From positions 1 through 64,000 of the forward strand of contig VNWV01000004.1 of NCBI GenBank assembly GCA_009801085.1: a stretch of 64,000 nt of DNA, given 5' to 3'. A program made the translations under genes and the position numbers. This DNA comes from Lasiodiplodia sp. COLG20 (Eukaryota > Ascomycota > Dothideomycetes > Botryosphaeriales > Botryosphaeriaceae). Below are positions 10,504-20,740 of the stretch, piece after piece (positions within the stretch are counted from its first letter, which is position 1; each line of letters opens with the position of its first letter). Below the pieces are notes generated by a model, which saw only the letters and a list, made by a program, of their open reading frames with translations, was not told the DNA's origin and made no database searches.

Positions 10504-12007
10504 CCATTTTTTTTTTTTTTTGCTTTACTTCGTGACAATTCCCGCAAGTCTCTTTCTCACGGCTCCTGCTGACTATTCCCGGCGCGCCTTCGGATACATC
10601 CGGCGTGTCTAGTGTCGTGCTTGGTTGGCATCACAACGCCATCCCCGGCGGCGATGGTCACGGACTGTCTAGACATGTCGACGACGATCAGTTGCTGCAC
10701 CTTCCTGATTGCGGCAATGCGAAAGGGATACCGGACTGAGGGCCTGCTGCGGTACGGTCCGATGTTTGCATCAGAACGCCCAATAATTGCGAGGACGATG
10801 TTGGTGGCTTGAAGTGAAGTGGCCGAGTCAACTGTCTCATGAGAATCACTTTCCTGATTTGGAAAGTATCGAGAATATGTTTAGTTATCGCCCGGTGTTT
10901 GGGAGAAGGGGTCCGTGATTCTCGTGCGCTGGCAGGAGAATCCTTCGTGGAGAGTAGGATTGGGGGTTAGCCTGCGCGGATGGGCGGTGCGGGTGCAAGT
11001 TGGGCCCGGATGGTGCACGTTCTGGCACGGGCAGCTGGAAGCTGATCCTTGCCTCCGCAAGGTAATAGCTCAGATAAGCTGTTAGGCGGAATGACGGTTG
11101 GATCAGTGAGAGCACTATACGGACAAGCTCCCGCGCGTCGTATGTGTGCTTTTTCGCGGAGATAGATCAGCGGTAGTTGGTTGTAGAAAAAACAGAACGC
11201 CACTAGAGGGCCTGATTGGTCGGGCGGATGAAACATGTGAGGTTTACTTTTTTGAGCGGTCTAGAAATGACACCGAGTCAACGGGCCGAGCACGCAAGTC
11301 GGGCGCCTCGAACGCGCGGTATATGCAAGTATGGGCCGGTTTGCAGGCTCACCGGTAATGGCGACTGATGGTTAGCATGTATGCAGCGCGCCGAACCGAG
11401 AATTGGGGGATTGCTGTCAAGGGATGACGGCGCCACGACAGCCACAGCTGTAAGGGGCGCTTGGACCCTGTCAGCGCTAGAGATAACGAACTAAAGCCGT
11501 GCTTGTTCACGATAAGAAACAACCAAGACTTTTTAGTGTCTAATGATTCATGACTAGTCGTAGTGCTGACACCGAAGGATGCCCATGGTCGACGGTTTGA
11601 ACTTGTAACCGTAACGGTGCGCGACCAGTCTCGCCGAGCGCGAATGCGGGAACGATTTATGAAGAATTTTATGCTGCACGTGAATTATGCTGGCTATAGA
11701 TGGCGTCAATGCGGGGTGTTCTTTCATGATCCGGAGCCATGTCCGGTGCTACCTCCTCGTAGTAATGGAGTCGTCGCATCCGATGCTCTCGGTGAGACGA
11801 GTGCTGAACCTCCAAACTCGCAGCTTTCAATAGACAGTCACATCAAAGAGGATTTGAAGATGTGAGAATTGAGCAGCGAAGTTCTGACTGTCAATTCTTC
11901 GTCGTATATTAGTGTTATCCTACAAAGTCACAACGCAGTACGAATAGAAAATTTGTAGAAGTAGTCATCATTCAATTGCAATCGTAAAAAACCTCAACGC
12001 TAATCAA
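10504..12007. other. 1.5-kb intergenic stretch, no supported gene
   Basis: It lies between the precursor promoter and the 3' end of the oxygenase gene. Several short ORFs are present, the longest about 100 codons at 11563-11865, with no recognisable domain, signal peptide or splice structure. I see no clear repeat or RNA gene. Confidence 0.45.
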
Positions 12008-12895
12008 TCACTGCTGCTCGGGAACCCATTTGTCCCTCCTCGTGAAGATATTCAACCCAACCTTCCTCCCCTTCTTCACCGGCATGCCCGCGTGCCACAC
12101 GCCCGGATGGCCCGTCCCATTCGGATACAAGTTCTCCCAAAACACAGCATTCCCCACCTTCGGCGCGAACGCCACACCGCCCACCCCGGAATCGTCCTCA
12201 CAATCGACCCACCCACACCACTTCGCGGGGAACCTCCCCTCATAATGCGGAAACTGCGTCGCACCACCTTCACACTCCCCGCTGCCCGTCTCCCCATCAT
12301 CGCAGGCGAGGTAGACGAAAAACGTCGAGACGCGCGGATTGGCCATGCCGGCGAACCAGTCGAAGTGCGGGCGGAAGTGGTCGCTGACGCCGTACTTGAC
12401 GACCTGGACGTCCTCGAGGCGGTCGCGCGGCGCGAAGCCCTGGAAGTCGACGGCGCGCTGCTCGACGCACGCCACGACCGGGTCGTCCGGCACGACCGCC
12501 GACATGCTGCTGCGGATCTCGCGGTCGTACGTCTCCAGCGCGTAGCCCTTCGACACCGGCGATTGGCGGTAGTAGGGTGTTGCGAGGTTGAGGAGGTAGG
12601 ATGTTTCGGCCGCGGTGAGGAAGTCGGCGACGTAGATGATGAGCGGGTCGCTGCTGAAGATGTGCGGGCTGATGGTGTGCGCGGGGCAGGCGGCGGCGTA
12701 TTGCGCGGCCATGGCGGTGAAGGTGGAGTTGGGGGAGGAGGGGGCAGAGAAGGAGGGTATGGTGAGGTCGATGTTGTGGAGGTTGAATTTGGAGCTGATG
12801 TTCTGCCATTGCAGGAAGCCGAAGGGGAGGAGCGGCAGCAGGATTGCTGCTGCTGTCGCCATTTTGGACGACTTGGGTTTGGTTGGAGAGGCCAT
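12008..12895 (-). CDS. Prolyl-4-hydroxylase-like 2OG-Fe(II) oxygenase
   Basis: Intronless, 295 aa. An N-terminal hydrophobic segment (about residues 12-28) suggests a signal anchor and an ER or Golgi lumenal catalytic domain. The P4H alpha-subunit fold is visible from residue 84 (PLIIYVADFLTAAETSYLL). Iron ligands are H177 and D179 (HFD) and H268 (GVWHAGMP); K278 is the likely 2-oxoglutarate-binding basic residue (GRKVGLNIFTR). The loop WCGWVDCEDD is typical of fungal secretory-pathway members. It lies between the repeat precursor and the first UstYa gene, transcribed like the precursor. Each precursor repeat has one invariant proline, so peptide hydroxylation is a reasonable but untested role. 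A housekeeping P4H-like enzyme that merely neighbours the cluster cannot be excluded. Confidence 0.85.
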   Translation of the reverse strand: MASPTKPKSSKMATAAAILLPLLPFGFLQWQNISSKFNLHNIDLTIPSFSAPSSPNSTFTAMAAQYAAACPAHTISPHIFSSDPLIIYVADFLTAAETSYLLNLATPYYRQSPVSKGYALETYDREIRSSMSAVVPDDPVVACVEQRAVDFQGFAPRDRLEDVQVVKYGVSDHFRPHFDWFAGMANPRVSTFFVYLACDDGETGSGECEGGATQFPHYEGRFPAKWCGWVDCEDDSGVGGVAFAPKVGNAVFWENLYPNGTGHPGVWHAGMPVKKGRKVGLNIFTRRDKWVPEQQ

Positions 12896-13443
12896 TGAGA
12901 CGACTAGTGTGGAGGAAGGAGTTGAATGGAGTTGAGGATGAAGTCAGAGTTGGGCGATGGTTGGAGGGGAGCTGAGTGTATATCCTCTGGATGCCCCGCG
13001 ATGTCTTGCACATGTAAGCATAATTTTTAGGGGCTTGCATGCACGAGTATGTGCATCACCCGCAGACGCAGGGACACTTGGGGATCGACAGTTGTGGGGG
13101 CTGAAGGATTCGGAGGCTTGGGGGCGGAGGGCCCGACCCGCGAATCCCTCCCCTACCTATTCCGGTAGTCCGGAGCTGTCCAATGGTTTTCCTTGCGGAG
13201 TAATAATAGCCAGCCACTGCTAGTCATGGTCGGCGCTAGTTTTGGATCCTGATCCTGCGAACCCAACGCTGGCTCCCTACCCCCGCTTTCCTCTTTCAGT
13301 AATAATCCGTGAAGTGGCAACGCACGTTAGGTCGGACGGTCCGACACCGTGCGCGGTCTCTATTTCCGGATGATGAATTGACTTCTTCTCGGCTCCCAAT
13401 TGACCTTTTCCTCCCACAATCATTCTCTGAAACCTCATCCACA

Positions 13444-14331
13444 ATGTACAAGTTCAAGCCGACACAAGGGCGCAACTCGTCCGAAGAGCAGCTCTCAAGT
13501 GCATCCACCAGCATGGAGGACGACAAGCAATTCCTGCTCGACGAGGCTCGTGGTTTCAAGATGCCAAAGAGAAGTCGCGGGTGGATGAATTGGAAGGCAG
13601 CAGCAGTGGCATTCAACGTGCTTCTCTTCGTCGGCGGCTTGTCTGTCTGGGGGCACGTTATCGTGCTTCTGAAGAGCCTTCGCTGCGATACCAAGCCCGA
13701 GGTGGACCATTTCGAGCCAGACTGTAAGAATACAATCCATCCAGTACCAGAAGTCGACTAACAGTCAACAGTGCTCTACAACAGCGCCGTCACCTTCCAG
13801 CCGCACGCATACATGGGCGGCGCACCCAGCAACGCAACAGACGAAATGTGGCAGCGGCTGTCACCGCCGGGCGACGGCATCGTCGAGGTGCCCAACGAGT
13901 TCACCCACAACCTGCCCGCCTCTCTCCCCGCGCCGAACAACCCGGAGACGCACAAGGTGTACGGCGTGTCCATGTTCCACCAGCTGCACTGCCTGAACTT
14001 CCTGCGGTTCGCCTACTACCCGGACGCGGTGACAGACATGACGGCCGAGGAAGTCGTTTTCCACCGCGACCACTGCCTCGACTACATCCGGCAGGCCATC
14101 ATGTGCGCGGGCGACGCCACCTTCGAGCCGCTGACCAAGGTCGGCATCAACGGCATGGGCGCGACGCATCAGTGCCGCGATTTCGAGCGGCTGTTCAGCT
14201 GGGCCTACGAGCACAGGTCGGACAAGGAGCACGGGTCGGGTTACAAGGGCGGCAAGGTCACCCACACGCCCGGCCACCGGAACGACTTTGACGAGGAGGG
14301 CGAGGAGGAGGGCGGCCACCACCACCACTGA
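13444..14331 (+). CDS. UstYa-family oxidase (DUF3328), copy 1
   Basis: Two exons (13444-13723, 13772-14331) across a 48-bp intron with GACTAAC branch give 279 aa. A cytosolic N-terminus of about 55 residues is followed by one transmembrane helix (around residues 58-80). Both family signature motifs are present: HQLHC (163-167) and HRDHC (191-195), the HxxHC pair thought to bind copper in UstYa-type oxidative cyclases. The tail is acidic and ends naturally in HHHH. In characterised dikaritin pathways such proteins cross-link the Tyr of the core peptide. The intron position (before LLYNSAVTF) differs from the one shared by the other two copies, so this is a separate lineage rather than a local duplicate. 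Confidence 0.9.
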
Positions 14332-14519
14332 TTGAGAGAGCTGTCATCGTTGTACCTTTAGCGAATAGAGAAGAATTGAATGTAACCCCATCGAGCAATT
14401 GACTTTCCTTGCCGGGCAACTGCCCCGACGGTGCATGACTCGAGCAGCAACCACATAAAGAAGCAACCACCCACCACCCATCCACCCCCACTCCCAAACA
14501 AAACCTCAACCCAGCAAAC

Positions 14520-15164
14520 ATGACAGACCCAACCTTCCACATCATCACCCCACGCCTCTACCTCACCCACCTCCTCCCCACCAACCCGGCCCACTGCGCC
14601 TTCATCGTCACCCTCTATAACACCCCCGAATTCATCGCCTCCATCGGCGGCAAGCCCACCTCCATCACCACCCCCGACGCGGCCCGCAAGATGATCGAGA
14701 ACCGCTTCGTCGCCGAGCACGCCCGCAACGGCTACGGGACCTACCTAGTGTCCCTCAAACCCACCACATCCACCACCACCACCACCACCACCGCGGACGG
14801 CGTACCCGGCGAAGACGACGACCTGGCCGCCAGCACACCCATCGGCACCGTCTCGCTCTCGCGCGGCACCCCGCCGGACGCGTACACCGCACCGGACCTG
14901 GGCTTTGCGATCCTGCCGGCGCACATGCGGAAGGGTTACGCGCGCGAGGCGGCGGCGGCGCTGCTGGCGTGGGCGGAGAGGGAGCGCGGGGTGGATGCCG
15001 TGCTGGGGCTGTTCGATCCGACGAACGAGGCGTCGAAGGGCGTGTTTCGGAGCTTGGGGTTCGAGGATCGCGGGACGAGAGTGCTGAGGGTGTTTGGGGG
15101 CGTCGAGGGCGCGGTGTGGACGAAGAAGGGGATGGAGGCGGATTTGGGGGTGTATGGGCTTTGA
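14520..15164 (+). CDS. GNAT-family N-acetyltransferase (RimJ/RimL type)
   Basis: Intronless, 214 aa, starting 188 bp after the UstYa copy 1 stop and on the same strand. The order is typical of the Acetyltransf_3/RimJ-like fold: TPRLYLTHLLP at the N-terminus, then PIGTVSLSR, PDLGFAILPAHMRKGYAREA (acetyl-CoA-binding strand and helix) and FDPTNEASKGVFRSLGF. A Thr-rich insertion encoded by a run of ACC codons (about residues 81-92) interrupts the early part. Such enzymes acylate an amine of a small molecule or peptide. Its place among UstYa genes makes acylation of the peptide (for example the lysine side chain or free N-terminus) plausible, but the substrate is not readable. Confidence 0.85.
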   Translation: MTDPTFHIITPRLYLTHLLPTNPAHCAFIVTLYNTPEFIASIGGKPTSITTPDAARKMIENRFVAEHARNGYGTYLVSLKPTTSTTTTTTTADGVPGEDDDLAASTPIGTVSLSRGTPPDAYTAPDLGFAILPAHMRKGYAREAAAALLAWAERERGVDAVLGLFDPTNEASKGVFRSLGFEDRGTRVLRVFGGVEGAVWTKKGMEADLGVYGL

Positions 15165-15244
15165 GGGGGGGATCATCACTTCGTAGCGGAGGGGTTGGGG
15201 GTTTGAACGGGAAATGTATATTTTGAATGCCTCTATATCTTCGA

Positions 15245-16099
15245 CTACTCATGCTGCCACGTCTCGTTGTACTTGGCCTCCTGCTCGATCTGGAAGGCGC
15301 GCAGCCGGTCGAAGTCGATGCAATCGTGCTCGACGCCCCAGCCCGTCACCGACGTCGCGTGGCCCTTGCCGACGTTGATGGGGCTGCTGCCCTCGATGAT
15401 CAGGTCGCCGCCGCACGAGATGCCCTGCCGCAGGTACTCGAAGCAGTGCTCCACGTGCACCTTCCACTTGAACGCGTCCGGGTCCGCCGACGTGTCGACC
15501 CGGTTCTTCTCCTGGTAGTACTGGAAGCGGATCATGTTCTGGGAGTCGGTTAGTATATCTTGCGCCATTGGGAAAGGGCGAGGTTCTTACCAGGCAGTGT
15601 AGCTGGTGAAGGATGGAAATGACGTAGAAGTCGGTGGGCTTGGGATTGGGCGTGTTCGGGTGGTCGTACGGCGCGACGATGCCATCCGGCAGGCCCCATT
15701 GTTTCGGGTTTTCGATCCATACAGCGTCGTGACCTACTCAATTTAGAAAAGGTACTTAATGCCAATGAGAGGATAATTACCTGCGACAAGCTTGTCCCAA
15801 TAATGGTTCACCTCAGGCCCATCGCCCATGTAGCGCGGGTCCTTGTCGAAGACCTTCTTTACCGGATCGAAGACTTCTCTCGGGATCGGCGTGTTGTGGT
15901 AGACGTGTAAGAGCGTGCTTTCGCTTTCTTCGTGTTCTGCTGGTTGCGTGCGGTAGTTGTGTAGTGCTGTTGCAGCCCAGCCCAGAGCAAGAACGAAAAT
16001 GCAGATGTAATGCCAGATGGTCGGGCGGGGAGTTCTGGGCTGTTCGTGGCCAGCTTCCTCGTCTGCAGCAATCTGCTGGTACTCTTTCTTGGAATTCAT
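15245..16099 (-). CDS. UstYa-family oxidase (DUF3328), copy 2
   Basis: Three exons (16099-15781, 15733-15591, 15538-15245) with introns of 47 and 52 bp give 251 aa. It has a short cytosolic N-terminus, a transmembrane helix (IWHYICIFVLALGWAATAL) and a lumenal domain with NTPIPREVFDPV, HQLHCL (149-154) and HVEHC (182-186). The second intron falls directly after HQLHCL, inside the first metal motif. The first intron (after WDKLVAG, phase 1) matches the only intron of copy 3. It converges with the GNAT gene (80 bp between stops) and diverges from copy 3 across a 715-bp shared promoter. Confidence 0.9.
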
Positions 16100-16814
16100 G
16101 TTGCCGTTCAGAATAATGGTGATGATCAAATTGATGAATTGACTTGCAATGAGCAAGAGGGGGGATCAAAGATACCTGAGAGCTCCTGCCCTTGAAGCAG
16201 CTTCTTGCGAGCGTGGGGGCGAACATGAGAGCATAATCCTTTGGATAGCGACAGGTTGCCTCATTCGTCACATGGAGCATCTCGGTGGTCCTACCGCTAC
16301 CTAATCAGCGCCACGTCAAGAATGGCGTGTCCGCGCTCGGAGCCGATCCGGCGGTCTGACCCTGTCTCGGGGCGGCGGCCAACGGCTCGGGGCCCGGGCT
16401 TTTTTGGTGATTATGCTTATCCTCCGCCCCCCGCGTCATGGATCGTCATCCCTGCCTCGCCTCCTCCGCTGGCTTGCATAAAACGCCTCACCGTAGTCGC
16501 TATCGCGTGCCCAGAGGGATCGCCATCTCTGGATCGCCCGCACCGTCGACAAACCGCTCTGAGCTTGTCAGCGCTTGGACGTGTTGGTTGTCTCATATAC
16601 CCAATGACCGACATTTCGGCCCCCGGGCGATAAGCCGGCCTTAATGGAGGATGCAGTGCTCTGTTGCAAGTCGAGTCGAGCCGGTCAGGGCTCGAAAGAT
16701 AGTGGAAATAAGGAAATATGGGAATAAGTTCTTTTTTCCATTCGGTGTCTGGCTTGTTCCCACTGGCATCGAACAGTTCTCAGAGCTGCGAATTCCCTTC
16801 AACTCCATCTCACA
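16100..16814. promoter_or_regulatory. Shared promoter between divergent UstYa copies 2 and 3
   Basis: 715 bp separate the two start codons. Small ORFs here have no coding character. The stretch around 16,330-16,410 is GC-rich and contains several CGG/CCG triplets in both orientations, the type of half-site bound by Zn2Cys6 regulators, but I cannot name a specific motif. No pathway-specific regulator gene is seen in the cluster. Confidence 0.4.
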
Positions 16815-17712
16815 ATGGAATTACCCAAGTTCTTCAGGCAAAAACAAGACTACGCCGGTATTGAGCAAGCAGACAGTCTGCTGCCAACCGACGAAAAGAC
16901 ACGAGAGGAAGATGGCGCACCCACAACAAGCCGCCGCAGATTACCCCACAATCTTTTCTTCTACACCTCCTTCGCCCTGTTCAACATCGTCGCTGGCCTC
17001 TTGATCGGCTACCTGTGCCGCGCCGCCAGCGAAGACTCAGCATCAAGTTTCGGCATCAACCCGAACAACCCCATCCCGCGCAAAATCCTCACCAATCGCC
17101 ATGACGTCCCCTTCAGCCCGAACCCGGACTACATGGGGCCCGGCCACCACGTCAACAAGAACTGGGCCAAGCTGACCGAAGGCAAGAAACTCCCTTCCCC
17201 TCACCACCGAAAACCCTCAATTCTAACCAATGGCACACACGACAGGCTCCGACTCCATCTACCTCCCCGACCCATCCCGCTACGGCCTCCAAGACCCAGG
17301 CATCCACGCACCCTTCTTCATCTTCTCCGAGCCACCGCCCGCCGCCGCCACCGACGCCGCCAACATCAACAACTTCTACGTCCTCAACAACCTGCACCAG
17401 CTGCACTGCGTCAACATGATCCGCATGCGCTACAACGCCCTCGTCTACCACCCGGACACGACCGATCCCTTGGCCAAAACCCCCATCGACGAGGACTGGA
17501 TAACACACTTGGAGCACTGCTTCGAGTACCTGCGGCTGAGTGTCACGTGTGCGGATTATTTGACGTTCGAGAGCGACTCGCCGCCCGGCAGCCCCGAGGA
17601 GTATTGGAAGGATGGGTTGAGTTGGGGGGTTGTGCATTCGTGTGTGGATTGGGATGCGTTGATGGGGTGGCAGAGGAGGCAGGTGGCGGCGTATAATGCG
17701 ACGTGGACCTGA
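16815..17712 (+). CDS. UstYa-family oxidase (DUF3328), copy 3
   Basis: Two exons, 16815-17181 and 17246-17712, give 277 aa. The junction needs a GC-AG intron (GCAAGA donor, TTCTAAC branch, ACAG acceptor, 64 bp); reading through would lose the frame at the point where family similarity continues. The protein has a transmembrane helix (around FFYTSFALFNIVAGLLIGYL), then NPNNPIPRKIL, HQLHC (173-177), HLEHC (210-214) and the usual ending WQRRQVAAYNATW. The intron lies at the same place and phase as the first intron of copy 2, pointing to a common ancestor. It ends 98 bp from the converging membrane protein gene. Confidence 0.9.
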
Positions 17713-17810
17713 GATGGCGTGGATGTTGTGTTTAGCTTGAGGATTGTGTAGAGACAAAATAGATTCAATTGGTTTGTAAAGTACGAAGTTATAATCATGA
17801 GACACTAACT

Positions 17811-19779
17811 TCAAAAACAGTACCGGTAATGAATGTTCTCAATGTCAGTCATCCCAGAGTCTATTGCAATACAGTTCAACCGCATTGACTCCGCTTCTGA
17901 TAGTCCGAGCTCCGCAATGACCTTACTCTTTTTCTTGTTCTGGTAGAAAAGCCATGCTCCATAGAATGCCGCAGCCAGTATCATGACGCCAGAACAGATG
18001 AATAGGGGTAGCACCGTTTTTTCTCCTGAATGTATCGTTACTTCGTCATAAAAGAGAAGGTCAAGCGTAAAACGCATACCCTGAAACATCGGGCCCAATC
18101 TGTATCCAGTGCAGATAATTGCAACGATTATCGCCCTCCTAAGAGATCCACTAATGTTCGCGGCGAACAAGCTCGCGATACCTAACAATCCATTAACTGA
18201 TTTCGGAGTAGCTTGTCTTCTCTCCATTTTTGACTTACATATGATGGGGAGATTACCCAACCCAGCCGCAATTGCTGGAACCCAGAAATCTCTGGTGAAG
18301 CATTCGAAGTACATTATTACATTGTGATCTTTCTCGAAACTCAGAAAGACCATGCTGAGAGATATACTGATGACTAGTAAAGTAACTATTCCTTGATTAG
18401 TTCTAGACGCTCGAGCCGTTGGGGAAAGTAGGCTTATAAGTACTCCGTAGTTGAGAAAATTTGTATAATACCAGACCGCATACCACATGTAGTGATATGA
18501 CCGCTAACTTTGAGTATATGGAAGGTAGAATACAAAATGCAGTCCTAAATTCCGGCTCAATAAAGCCATCAAAACTAGAGATCATCAAGAAAAAGTAGGC
18601 GTGCGGGTCCTTAAATGTGCCAAGCAACTGTATTGTGTCAGTTTCTTATTTAGAAAATAAAATCGGGATTAATCCGTGCGATACATACTTGAGATGCGTA
18701 TTTGTGATATGTTCTTGGACCAAATGATGTATCAGATGAGCTGTTTATACTTCTGAATGAAATAGCTTGGTAGTCCGTGGTGTCCAAAAGCACATTCACA
18801 CGAAGTGAGAAGGCCGCAAAATAAAGCCCTAGGATAGCCATGGCAATGTTGACTACCGGGGACCAATATATATTGTCGGAGCCGGTGGCTACGAACATGA
18901 GATCAATGGCGATATCTACAATTAGTCCCATAACTCCCCAAACAAGCAGAAAGACTGGTTGCGTCTGTTGGGGGTAACTAGAAGCTGTAAGTAGAAACGC
19001 AGCAGGAGTAAGTGCGGAGCTTGTTAGTCCGGAAACCGAGTACCCGGCAATTATAGCTATACTATACCAGTCTGATGGTCCTTCCAGACTGATTGTATCG
19101 CCATGCAAGTAGCTTCTAGAGGTCGCGTCCGGTTTGTTGAAAAAAGACATGATGAAAATAAGAGTACCTAGTCAGTTTTAGTTTACAATGGCGAAATGTA
19201 TAAGGTAGCCACGCACCTGTGATGAACAAGCTTGCTTGTGTGATTGATGCGACTTCAGCTTTGATCATAAGTGTGACAGCAAAGCAGCACCCCAGAGCGC
19301 CTGCAAAAGAGACTGTCATAGGGAGCACTGTTATCAAAGATGAGAAAATACACACGGCACAGCCTAGTTGAGATTGCATACAACAAGGTCCGTAGCCGAA
19401 CGAGATATCAAGGTAAAATGTAGGCGATACGGTTGCGATGTACACAAAGCCTTGAAGAATGTGATATAATAGACCGCTGTGCTATGATACGTCGTTAGTC
19501 CTGCGACTGCGCCCAGTTTCCCATATTACATACCAAGATCAGGACCTGGAGGCGTACTTTACTCCAGAGAGATATACGTCGGTAGCTCCGGCAGCTCTCT
19601 TCACCGATACTGGTCTGTGAAAAGTCTAGCGGACGCTCAGACATAGACCTTACACTGCGCGTGGATCTTGTAGCTCGCATCGAATGGATCTCAGGGTCTT
19701 CCGTTTGAGCTCCTGGAAGTTCTGTTCTTGCGGCGACATGTCCCTCGTTGGAACATTCGGTGTTTGTCCATGATTCCAT
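17811..19779 (-). CDS. Polytopic membrane protein; C-terminal half resembles an ACS/Dal5-type MFS carrier
   Basis: Six exons fit splice signals and phase throughout: 19779-19534, 19481-19217, 19167-18689, 18627-18444, 18385-18239 and 18181-17811, with introns of 47-61 bp. The product is 563 aa. After an Arg/Ser-rich cytosolic N-terminus, hydrophobic helices run to the end. The last 260 residues match the second half of allantoate-permease-type MFS proteins: LLGTFKDPHAYFFLMISSF (TM7), FAANISGSLRRAIIVAI...GYRLGP (TM10-11), LFYQNKKK after the last helix, and the terminal signature TDIENIHYRY, close to the usual TDxENPxFRY. The N-terminal half does not look like the matching MFS half. It could be a divergent carrier, a fusion, or a partly wrong model. 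As the nearest membrane protein to the UstYa genes it is the best candidate exporter. Confidence 0.55.
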
Positions 19780-20740
19780 GAATAATCTGTGATGAGTAAG
19801 TTATTGTTGTCACTGCTCTGGAACAACTTCTGGGATTTCAAATGTGAACGTTGAGAGTAAATTGGCTTTCAATCTAGCGCAGTAGAGCGTCAATGTTTTG
19901 AATGAAGACACCTTTGTGATGGTCACGCGATGGACTGGTTCGCACATGAGGGTTGCTGCCTGGAGTGAGTATTACGTATTACCGTGACAAGGCTATTATT
20001 CCATTGCTTATGAGAGGCAAGGTTCTTTGTTACACAGTATAACTCCGCCCAGATGTTGGAAATGGCGGTGAAGAATGGTGGCGATTATTGTAACACCATT
20101 GTGCAATCTTATCCCTTTTGCGTCGCGGACGACCGCTAGTGCGAGGGATCGCAGGACGTTGAAAAAGCATGACTAGGTGTAGATGAATAATACGATAAGT
20201 AGACATCTGTAAGGTATGCACATAAAAAGCCTGTAAGGCACAAGAAAACAACCATACTCTAGTAGGACAGCAAGTGAGCCCCTCCTATATAAGCCTCTTA
20301 CTGCTAGTGCCGGCTGGGGGCGACATCGAAATTGATTAAGATTCGCACATCCTTACACAGCGTGATACAAGGGATTTATTCTTCTGTCTTACCTTACGAA
20401 ACGGCTGAAAGATAATGCTGGTTGCCTCATTATCCTTACTGCCTATATTTTATCATTTGGGTATATTAATAGTGCAGAGTATCTTCCTTTCAAACCTTTG
20501 CCTTGAATCAAGCTTCTGGCTTTGCCAAAATGACCTCTACAAATAGATTCCTGCGTACACAAACTACGTAAGCGAAATGACCACAGCCATAGAAGCGAGC
20601 TAATCTTAGCTTTTCTCAGTTTCTGTCCAACCCCGCACTGCGATGGAGCCACTAGTGACCGGCACTCCATCAACGATCCTGACTTTAGTCATGATGGGGG
20701 ATTTCCGCATCCCCCAAAAGCACGACTGTGTCATTGCACT
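19780..20740. other. Intergenic stretch between two divergent membrane-protein genes
   Basis: About 960 bp, AT-richer than the flanking genes, with no ORF that looks coding. It must carry the promoters of both neighbours. The 5' end of the right-hand gene may extend into its last 100 bases. Confidence 0.4.

Noticed and set aside
12092..12898. 268-codon plus-strand ORF antisense to the oxygenase gene
   Set aside because: Covers nearly the same interval as a clear 2OG oxygenase; composition is Arg/Val/Glu-rich without a domain.
18386..18488. Frame encoding MWYAVWYYTNFL as the start of the last exons of the 17.8-19.8 kb gene
   Set aside because: It cannot be reached in phase from the upstream exon, whereas a 58-bp intron at 18443-18386 with CTAAT branch joins the exons and keeps phase to the end.
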